Assembly: GCF_001984575.1 (NCBI RefSeq)
Contig: NZ_LZNS01000001.1
Location: 2,264,674-2,328,673 of the forward strand
Source of the DNA: Streptomyces sp. MP131-18
Lineage (GTDB): Bacteria; Actinomycetota; Actinomycetes; Streptomycetales; Streptomycetaceae
Length of the DNA stretch: 64,000 nucleotides
Direction of reading: 5' to 3'
The notes beneath the pieces were generated by a model, which searched no databases, had not been told where the DNA came from, and saw only the letters and a list, made by a program, of their open reading frames with translations. The stretch's first letter is position 1, and every line of letters starts with the position of its first letter. The translations under genes and the position numbers were made by a program. Below are positions 57,557-64,000 of this stretch, piece by piece.

Positions 57557-58702
57557 TCATGCGGTGTGCAGCGTCAGCCCGTACGCCGACAGGATCTCGT
57601 TCACCGGCTGGTGCCAGGTCTCGCCGCCGCTGTTGCAGTCGCCCCAGCCGCCGGAGGTCACGCCCTGGGCCTGGTCGCCGCTGATGTAGGAGCCGCCGGA
57701 GTCGCCCGGCTGCGCGCACACGCTGGTCCTGGTCAGCCCGTTAACGACCTCGCCGTCGACGTACCGGACGGTCTCGTTCTTGCCGAGCACCGTGCCGCAG
57801 TGCCAGCCCGTGGTGGAGCCGGAGCGGCAGACGGAGGCGCCGATGGGCGCCTCGGCCGAGCCGCGGACCAGCGCGTCGGAGACCGTGCCCCAGCCGAGCA
57901 CGACGGGCTCGGTCCACCAGCCGTGGCCGACGCTGACCCAGCCGTAGTCGTTACCGGGCCACGAGGCGGCCTGGAAGGTGCCCAGCCGGGAACGGTCCCA
58001 GCCGAAGACGTCCGCGCCCGGCTGCCCGCAGTGGCCGGCGGTGACGAAGCCGCCGTGCACGGAGAAGCCGATGGAACAGCGGACGTTGCCCGTGTAGTAG
58101 GGGTCACCGCCGACGGTGCCCGCGGCGAACGGGGCGGGCGCCTCGTCCGCGACCGCGCGGACGGCGACCGGGCCCGTGGCGCGCGCCTCGTCCAGGAACG
58201 CGGCGACGGCGGGCTCGTCCGCGGCACCGCGGACCACCTCCACCACGACGGTGTTGGCTTGCGCGTCGGCGTGCCAGCCGACGACGCCCTCGGGCGCGTC
58301 GGCCGCGCCGAGTCCGGTGACGACGGCGTCGAGTTCGGCGGCGGAGTGCTCGACGACCAAGGCCTCGGCGCCCGCGTCGCGCACGGCGTCCGCCGCACCC
58401 GGGTCGGCCACGGCGACGACGAGCGCGCCGGCGGCCGGGTCGAACCAGGCACCGGCGAACGCGTCGCCCGCGGCGCTCGTGGCCGCCGGCTGCGCCTCGG
58501 CGGCGGCGGCCTCGTCGGCAATCCGGTCGAGGGCCTGGTCTTCCGTCAGGCCCAGGTCGCGCTGCATCGCCTCGACGAGGCCCGGCGCGGCGGGCGGCTC
58601 GGCGGGGGCGGGCGCCGCGGCGGCTTCCGTGGCGCCGAGCGCGCCGACGAGGAGCAGGGCCGAGGCCCATACGCGCAGGCGCAGGCGGGAGGTGCGTCTC
58701 AT
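57557..58702 (-). CDS. Streptogrisin / alpha-lytic-type secreted serine protease
   Basis: This 381-residue precursor has a signal peptide (LRVWASALLLVGALGATEAAA), a pro-region of about 160 residues and a mature S1E protease. The triad is His in FVTAGHCG, Asp in PGNDYGWV and Ser in AQPGDSGGSY. Mature chain Cys pairs (RCSIGFS/GHC and SVCRSGSTTGWHCG) fit the disulfides of streptogrisins. The pro-region acts as a folding catalyst in this family. A 12-bp direct repeat containing GTCTAGAC lies 77 bases upstream. Confidence 0.94.
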   Translation of the reverse strand: MRRTSRLRLRVWASALLLVGALGATEAAAAPAPAEPPAAPGLVEAMQRDLGLTEDQALDRIADEAAAAEAQPAATSAAGDAFAGAWFDPAAGALVVAVADPGAADAVRDAGAEALVVEHSAAELDAVVTGLGAADAPEGVVGWHADAQANTVVVEVVRGAADEPAVAAFLDEARATGPVAVRAVADEAPAPFAAGTVGGDPYYTGNVRCSIGFSVHGGFVTAGHCGQPGADVFGWDRSRLGTFQAASWPGNDYGWVSVGHGWWTEPVVLGWGTVSDALVRGSAEAPIGASVCRSGSTTGWHCGTVLGKNETVRYVDGEVVNGLTRTSVCAQPGDSGGSYISGDQAQGVTSGGWGDCNSGGETWHQPVNEILSAYGLTLHTA

Positions 58703-58778
58703 GGGGGGTTCTCCTTCTGTCGCTCAACCGGAACGGGGGCGGAACGGAGTAGACGGAGCGTAAGTCGGCTGCCATGAG

Positions 58779-58802
58779 CATGTCTAGACCCATGTCTAGA
58801 CC
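58779..58802. promoter_or_regulatory. Tandem 12-bp repeats with palindrome GTCTAGAC
   Basis: CATGTCTAGACC occurs twice in perfect tandem in the divergent gap between the protease and the kinase-operon gene, 77 and 91 bases from their starts. Each copy holds the 8-bp palindrome GTCTAGAC, a size suited to a dimeric repressor bound twice. Confidence 0.55.
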
Positions 58803-58892
58803 AAAGTACGGATCAAGTCGCTTCCCGTGCATTTCTGTTGGGAACGTCAGGACGCTACAGAGCGAGACCGGCCGTGCGTATCCTGCTGACGC

Positions 58893-60662
58893 ATGGGGAG
58901 GGGCGTCACACCGATGAAACACGGCAGTGAGGTGCGCGCCGACGGGGACTCCTGGCTGCTGCGGATACGCGCCCGGGACACGCGGCGGGTCGTCGGCACC
59001 GGCGTGCTGCTCGGCGACCGCCTGGCCCTGACCTGCGCCACCGTCCTGCCGCACCCCGAGGCGCAGGTCACCGTCGACTTCCCCGGCGTACGCGGCGCCG
59101 CCCCCGCCACCGGCCGCGCCCACCCCCGCCACGGAACGCCAGGCTCCGGCGCCGCGGGCCTCGCCGTACTCGCCCTGGACCGCGCACCGCCCGGCGCCGC
59201 CCCCGCCGCGCTGCGGCGCGCCGCGCCCCCGCTCGGCACCCCCGTCGTCATCCGCGGCTGGGCCGAGACCCACGACGGCGGGCCGCTGACCATCGCGGCG
59301 GACGTGGACCACACCTGGGGCGAGGACATCCGGCTCGCCCCCGCCGCGCACCAGGACCTGCCGGAACACGGCTGCCACGGCGCCCCGGTCCTCGACCACC
59401 ACGACCCGCCCCGCGTCCTCGGCGTCGTCCTCGGCATCCGCCCCGCCGCGGCCGGGGCGGGAGCCGGGGCCGGGGCGGGAGCCGGGACTCCGTTCGCCCG
59501 CATGATCCCCGTCGACACCCTCCTGCGGCACCTGCCCGTCGCCGAGAAGTGGGCGGCAGGACGCCGCGGCGTCGAACCCGCCCTCACCTCCCGCACCTCC
59601 CCCGGCAGCACCCTGCTCGCCGACTACGCGGAACGGCTCGCGCGGTGGCTGACCGACCGCGGCGGCCCGCCCGTTCGCACCACCGAGGTCGAGGAAGGCA
59701 GCCCGCGCGACCACACGCTGCGCCGCGCCCTCGCCCTCGCCGACCGCGAACTGGTGCACCCGCGGCCCGACGCGCTGTCCGCCTCCCCCGCCGCCACCGT
59801 GCCGCCCATCGGCTCCCTCGACCTCGCCATCGACGTCACCGGCAGAACGGCGGAACAGATCGCCGCCGGAATCGCCGACCGCATGAACCTCACCGTCCCC
59901 GGGCACGGCAGCGCCCGCGCGCTCCTGCGGCGCGCCCGCCTCGCGCGCACCATCGCGCTCCTCGGCCTCAACCGCGCCGCCGAGCCCGCCGACGTCGCCG
60001 AACTCTGCGGCGAATTGGCCGAGAACGGCTGCCGCCTGCTGCTCGTCCACTACGGCCGCCGCACCCGCGCGGAGCGGGACGCGGGCGCCATGATCGCGCT
60101 GCGGCAGCGCATCGCCCGCCTCGCCGCCGACCTCGACGCGCTCGACGTGCGCGCCGCCCAGCTGAACGAGGCCGCGCAGCGCCTCGCCGGGGTCGTTCCG
60201 CAGGACGACGCCCTGACCGGGCTGCACCTCGACTACGCCGTCATCGGCCGCATGCGCGCCGCCGCGGGCCCCGGCGCGGCCCCGGACGGGCTGACCGCCG
60301 CGGTCGACCGGCTCGACTCCGGCATCCGCCGCGCCGCGCGGGCCGTCGCGGCCGGGGAGGCCGAGGCGGAACGGCGGCGGCGCCGACGCGACGCCCTGCG
60401 GGAGGAGTTCGACACCTACCGCAGCCTCCTCGCGTTCGCCGCCGCCACCGGAGCACGCGGCGGCGACGGGCACGACGGCCACGACGGCGAGGACTTGGAG
60501 GAGCAGGTCACCGCGGAACACGACGCCGCGTTCGGTGCGCTGTGGGGGTACTTCGACCCCGGAACGGCCGGCCCCGCGCTGACCGCCTACGTGGCGGCCG
60601 TGCGGCGGCTGCTCGGCCTGCCGCCGGCCGACGGCGAGCGGAAGGAGGACCGGAAGCCGTGA
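58893..60662 (+). CDS. Degenerate trypsin-like protein with coiled-coil C-terminus
   Basis: This 589-residue protein starts with a trypsin-like beta-barrel (about residues 15-195): GTGVLLGDRLALTCATVLPHP in the place of the catalytic His region and HGCHGAPVLDHH in the place of the Ser region. Both key residues appear changed (His to Thr, Ser to His), so it is probably a pseudoprotease that binds but does not cleave. The second half is helical, with heptad-like Leu/Ala/Arg stretches. It overlaps the kinase gene by four bases. Confidence 0.75.
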   Translation: MGRGVTPMKHGSEVRADGDSWLLRIRARDTRRVVGTGVLLGDRLALTCATVLPHPEAQVTVDFPGVRGAAPATGRAHPRHGTPGSGAAGLAVLALDRAPPGAAPAALRRAAPPLGTPVVIRGWAETHDGGPLTIAADVDHTWGEDIRLAPAAHQDLPEHGCHGAPVLDHHDPPRVLGVVLGIRPAAAGAGAGAGAGAGTPFARMIPVDTLLRHLPVAEKWAAGRRGVEPALTSRTSPGSTLLADYAERLARWLTDRGGPPVRTTEVEEGSPRDHTLRRALALADRELVHPRPDALSASPAATVPPIGSLDLAIDVTGRTAEQIAAGIADRMNLTVPGHGSARALLRRARLARTIALLGLNRAAEPADVAELCGELAENGCRLLLVHYGRRTRAERDAGAMIALRQRIARLAADLDALDVRAAQLNEAAQRLAGVVPQDDALTGLHLDYAVIGRMRAAAGPGAAPDGLTAAVDRLDSGIRRAARAVAAGEAEAERRRRRRDALREEFDTYRSLLAFAAATGARGGDGHDGHDGEDLEEQVTAEHDAAFGALWGYFDPGTAGPALTAYVAAVRRLLGLPPADGERKEDRKP

Positions 60663-62980
60663 GCGAACCCCTGCCCGACCACCTCGGCGCGTACCCGCTG
60701 CCCACCCTGCCCGCGCTGTCCGTGCCCGACCCGCGTTCCCTGCTCGACCCCGACCCGCAGCCGCCGCGGAACGGCCTGCGCTGCGGCAACCCGCAGTGCG
60801 GCTGGCAGGTCGGCGCGCCGTTCCCGGGCGCCCCGACCCGGCTCACGGGCTACTGCCGCAACTGCGGGACCCGCTACTCGCTGCGGCCCCAGCTGAAGGT
60901 CGACGAGCAGTTGGACAACGGCCGTTACCGCGTGCTCGGCTGCGTCGCGCACGGCGGCCTCGGCTGGGTCTACCTCGCCGAGGACACCCGGCTGAAAAAC
61001 CGGCTGATCGCGCTCAAGGGCGTGCTCAACCCGCACGACCCCCGGGCCAGGGCGGCGATGCTGGAGGAACGTGACCGGATGATCGCCGTCACGCACGACT
61101 CGGTCGTCCGCATCCTCGACTACGTCACGCACCCCGGCGAACAGCCCGTCGACTACATCGTCATGGAGTTCGTCGGCGGCCGGTCCCTGCGCGAGGTCAT
61201 CGCCGAAAGCGGGCCGGGCGGGCGGCCGTTCGGCCCGCGAGGACCCGCCCTCACCCTCGACCACGTCGCGCTGTACGGCGGGCAGGTGCTGTCCGCGCTC
61301 CAGGCGCTGCACGACCGCGGCCTGGTCTACTCCGACATGAAGCCGGACAACGTCATCCACCACGGCAGCCGCGTCGTGCTGATCGACCTCGGCGGGGTGC
61401 AGCGGGCCGGCGACACGGCGCGGCCGCCGGTCATCACGCACGGGTACGCCAGTCCCGAGGTCGCCGAGGGCGGCGGCCCGCCGACCGTCGCGCACGACGT
61501 GTTCACCGTCGGCAGGACCCTCGCCGAGCTGGTCGACGCCGTCGCCGAGCCGCCCGCCGCGGGACTCGGCCCGACCTCCCTGCGGCGGCTGCTGGAACGC
61601 GCCACCGCGGACCAGCCCCGCGACCGGTTCACCAGCGCCGCCGAGATGGCCGGGCAACTCGACGGCGTGCTGCGGGAGCTGGCCGCCGCCGGCACCGGCC
61701 ACCGCCACCCCGCGCCCTCCCGCGTGTTCACCCCGACCCCGGTGCTCCTCGACGACGGGCTCGGGGCCGTGCCGGGGCTCGCCCACTGGCAGCACAGGGA
61801 ACGCGCGCAGTACCGCGACCCAGGACCCGTCAGCCCCGTGCTCCGGCACGGCCGCCCGGAGCCGTTCCGTGTCGCCGTCGGCCTCCCCGTGCCCGTGCCG
61901 CACCGCGCCGACCCGGCCGCCGCCGCCCTGCGGACCCTCACCCCGCGCGACGCGCGCGGCGCGGTGCGGCAGTTGGAGAGCCTGCTCGGACCCGCCGAGG
62001 AGTCCGGCTACGGGAGCGTCGAGGTCCTGCTGCACCTGTGCCGCGCGCACCTGAGGACGGGCGACAGCCTGCCGGCCGGGGACGCCGCCCGCGCCGTCGA
62101 ACGGGAGCGCGCCGCCGCCCGGCTGGCGCGGGCCGCCGAGGCGCTGGACGCCCGCGTGCCCGGCGGCGCCGCCCACGACTGGCGCATCGCCTGGCACACC
62201 GGCCTGTGCCACCTGGCCGCGCACGACACGGCCGCGGCGGAACGCGAGTTCCGCCGCGTCCACGCCGCGCTGCCCGGCGAGTACGCGCCGAAGCTGGCCC
62301 TCGGCTACTGCGCAGAGCAGCGCGACGCCCTCGCCGATTCGGAACGCCTCTACCGGGCGGTGTGGGCCTGCGACCCGCAGCCGGACAGCGCCGCCTTCGG
62401 CCTGGCGCGCATCCATCTGGCCCGCGGCAACCGCGACGAGGCGGCCCGCGTGCTCGGCCTGGTGCCCGCCATGTCGCTGCACAGCGACGCCGCCCGCATC
62501 GCGGCGCTCCGCATCCGCGCCGCCCGCCTGTCGCCGGGGCCCGAGGGGCTGCCGGACGCGGACAGCCTGCTCACGGTGCTGCGCGACCTGCCGCAGGCCG
62601 CACCCGCCCTCGACGCCGGAGCCGGGGCCGGGGCCGGGGACGGGCAGGAACATGCCCGGCTCACCGCCGAGTTACGGGAATGGGCGCTCGACTGGCTGCG
62701 GTGCGTACGGCGCGACCCGGCGCGCGCGGCCGACCGGGAACGGCTGCCCGAGCTGGCGAGCGAGCTGTTCTGCGGGCGCGGCACCGGCGGTCCCGGCCCG
62801 CAGGAGCCGCCCACGGAGCAGGCGCTGCGCACGGCACTCGCCCAGTCGTTCCGCGACCTCGCGCCCCAGAGCACCGACCGGGCGCTGCACGCGCGGCTGC
62901 TCGACCTGTCGCACGCGGTCGCCCCCCGCGTGTGGTTCCGCAACGGCGGGCCCGGCCGGGCGGCCGGGAGGCGGCGATGA
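60659..62980 (+). CDS. PknG-like serine/threonine kinase with TPR-like C-terminus
   Basis: This 773-residue protein has an N-terminal zinc-ribbon/rubredoxin-like pair (CGNPQCGW and CRNCGTRY, about 41-71), a kinase domain with YRVLGCVAHGGLGWVYLAED, the Lys in LIALKGV, the catalytic DMKPDNVI (HRD replaced by YSD) and metal-binding IDLGGVQ, where DFG is DLG. TPR-like helices follow. Layout and order match mycobacterial PknG. A TTA codon lies at 62672-62674. The GTG start overlaps the preceding stop, and the next gene starts inside its stop. Confidence 0.9.
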   Translation: MSEPLPDHLGAYPLPTLPALSVPDPRSLLDPDPQPPRNGLRCGNPQCGWQVGAPFPGAPTRLTGYCRNCGTRYSLRPQLKVDEQLDNGRYRVLGCVAHGGLGWVYLAEDTRLKNRLIALKGVLNPHDPRARAAMLEERDRMIAVTHDSVVRILDYVTHPGEQPVDYIVMEFVGGRSLREVIAESGPGGRPFGPRGPALTLDHVALYGGQVLSALQALHDRGLVYSDMKPDNVIHHGSRVVLIDLGGVQRAGDTARPPVITHGYASPEVAEGGGPPTVAHDVFTVGRTLAELVDAVAEPPAAGLGPTSLRRLLERATADQPRDRFTSAAEMAGQLDGVLRELAAAGTGHRHPAPSRVFTPTPVLLDDGLGAVPGLAHWQHRERAQYRDPGPVSPVLRHGRPEPFRVAVGLPVPVPHRADPAAAALRTLTPRDARGAVRQLESLLGPAEESGYGSVEVLLHLCRAHLRTGDSLPAGDAARAVERERAAARLARAAEALDARVPGGAAHDWRIAWHTGLCHLAAHDTAAAEREFRRVHAALPGEYAPKLALGYCAEQRDALADSERLYRAVWACDPQPDSAAFGLARIHLARGNRDEAARVLGLVPAMSLHSDAARIAALRIRAARLSPGPEGLPDADSLLTVLRDLPQAAPALDAGAGAGAGDGQEHARLTAELREWALDWLRCVRRDPARAADRERLPELASELFCGRGTGGPGPQEPPTEQALRTALAQSFRDLAPQSTDRALHARLLDLSHAVAPRVWFRNGGPGRAAGRRR

Positions 62981-64000
62981 CCACGCCGGGCGGCGGGCCG
63001 CGCGCCGAACTGACCACCGCGTACGAGCGCGACCAGTACGCGCACGCCGACGACCGCGCCGTTGGCGTGCTGGTGGGCGTCACCGTCAGCGGCCTCGCCG
63101 CGGTCGCGGGCCCGCCCCCCGAGCACCGTTCGGAAGTCATCATCATCGACTGTTCCGGCTCCATGGCCCGCCCTTCCCTGCACAAGATCGCCGTCGCCCG
63201 CCGGGCCGCCGCCGCGGCCGTGGCCGCGCTGCCCGAGGGCGTGCACTTCGCGCTGGTGAAGGGAACGGGCACCGCGCAGGTCGTCTACCCCTGGCACGAG
63301 CCGCGCGGCACCGTCCCGGTCACCCCGCGGACCCGCGAGGAGGCGATCCGCACCGCGCTCGGTCTCACCGCGCACGGCGGCACCCGCATCGACGCCTGGC
63401 TCGACACCGCCCACGACCTGCTCGCCGCCCGCCCGGACGCGGCGTTCCGCCACGCGCTGTTCCTCACCGACGGCCGGAACCGGCCGGGTGCGGAAGCCGA
63501 GTTGAGCCGCGTCCTGCACGCATGCGCCGGGCAGTTCCGCGGCGACGCGCTGGGCATCGGCGACCTGTGGGACGCCGACGAGCTGACCCGTATCACCGGG
63601 CGGTTGAACGGCCTGGCGTACGGCGTCGCCCGGCCCGGCGCGGACGGCGGCGCCCCGCCGCTGCGCGAGCAGGTCACCGAACTGTTCGAGGGCTTCGTGC
63701 ACGCCTCCGCCGCGCGCAAGCTGCGCGAACTCACCGTGTGCGTCCGCCCGGAGCCCTGGCTGTCCTTCGGCGGCTTCAGGCAGCTGTCCCCCGTCGACCT
63801 CGACCTGACCGCGCGTGCCCGCGACCGCGGGGGCGAGGTCGCCATCCCCACCGGCGCCTGGGCCGACGAGACCCGCTGGTACCGGCTGCGGCTGCACGCC
63901 GACGCCACCGACCCGCGGTTCGCGGCGGCCCGCCGCGCCGCCGCGCATGTCGCCACCGTCGGGCTCGCCGCCGACGGCCTCGCGCTGCCCCCCGCCCTGG
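62977..64000 (+). CDS. Von Willebrand factor A domain protein, partial
   Basis: The first 341 codons of a gene that continues beyond the window. The VWA domain (about 50-240) has the MIDAS motif IIDCSGSM, the Thr in AHGGTRID and the Asp in LFLTDGRN, so it can bind a divalent metal and a ligand. A beta-rich region follows. The ATG overlaps the kinase stop (ATGA), which couples it to the pseudoprotease-kinase pair. Confidence 0.88.
   Translation, partial: MTTPGGGPRAELTTAYERDQYAHADDRAVGVLVGVTVSGLAAVAGPPPEHRSEVIIIDCSGSMARPSLHKIAVARRAAAAAVAALPEGVHFALVKGTGTAQVVYPWHEPRGTVPVTPRTREEAIRTALGLTAHGGTRIDAWLDTAHDLLAARPDAAFRHALFLTDGRNRPGAEAELSRVLHACAGQFRGDALGIGDLWDADELTRITGRLNGLAYGVARPGADGGAPPLREQVTELFEGFVHASAARKLRELTVCVRPEPWLSFGGFRQLSPVDLDLTARARDRGGEVAIPTGAWADETRWYRLRLHADATDPRFAAARRAAAHVATVGLAADGLALPPAL

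Noticed and set aside
59450..59490. CRISPR-like or regulatory repeat
   Set aside because: It is a GC-rich Gly-Ala coding stretch in the pseudoprotease gene, with no spacers or constant repeat.
58893..60662. Active trypsin-like protease
   Set aside because: The usual His and Ser positions read Thr (LTCATVL) and His (GCHGAPV), so catalysis is unlikely.

Overview
The window is high-GC actinomycete chromosome, almost certainly Streptomyces or a close relative. The evidence is strong GC bias at third codon positions, GTG and TTG starts, TTA codons confined to a few regulatory or secreted-protein genes, DUF397/XRE regulator pairs, a terD-type stress gene, Tat signal peptides and streptogrisin-like proteases. 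It has no rRNA, tRNA, CRISPR array or intact mobile element that I can see.

Bases 1-10500: after a terD gene comes a set of redox and tailoring genes: a Tat-exported flavin amine oxidase, an acyl-CoA-dehydrogenase-fold flavin monooxygenase, a TetR regulator, an imine-reductase-like enzyme, a macrolide-type glycosyltransferase, an ANL (AMP-forming) ligase and a zinc-free quinone oxidoreductase. Two near-identical 16-bp sites in front of the imine reductase look like TetR operators.

Bases 10500-29200 hold the core of an apparent specialised-metabolite cluster. A catalytically dead IS701-like transposase homologue and a large LuxR-family (LAL) regulator with a TTA codon precede a leftward operon: DAHP synthase, an EntA-like SDR, PhzD and PhzE. 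Together these would make 3-hydroxyanthranilate from chorismate; the phenazine-specific phzF/A/B/G are absent. Divergent from it is a translationally coupled pair resembling creE and creD of the aspartate-nitrosuccinate pathway, which releases nitrous acid. A DUF5988-like protein, a type II thioesterase, metF and metK follow. The combination suggests a cryptic pathway that builds an N-N or diazo group, possibly on a 3-hydroxyanthranilate unit, with the ANL ligase as candidate diazotase. A TAGGGG motif recurs as direct or inverted repeats in the intergenic regions of this segment.

Bases 29200-41100: a GltS-like transporter, a sarcosine-oxidase-like enzyme lacking the usual flavin-linking cysteine, a LysR regulator, a vapBC pair, an F420-type Ddn-like protein, a secreted subtilase with a TTA codon in its signal peptide, a secreted beta-helix protein and a DUF397/DUF397/XRE module with two small partner proteins.

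Bases 41100-54600: a STAND-type NTPase with a coupled aminoglycoside-phosphotransferase-fold kinase, a frameshifted small membrane gene, two membrane proteins, a Tat-exported deacetylase-like protein, an ECF-type sigma factor overlapping a DUF4232 membrane protein, a GlsB-like protein, a Nei-type DNA glycosylase, and a tight operon of a small peptide, two proteins of unknown function and a beta-lactamase-fold hydrolase.

Bases 54600-64000: a SIMPL-domain protein; a rifampicin monooxygenase (rox) homologue preceded by a rifamycin-associated element and carrying an in-frame minisatellite insertion; a streptogrisin-like protease; and a coupled three-gene operon of a degenerate protease-like protein, a PknG-like kinase with zinc-ribbon and TPR-like regions, and a von Willebrand A protein that runs off the end of the window.
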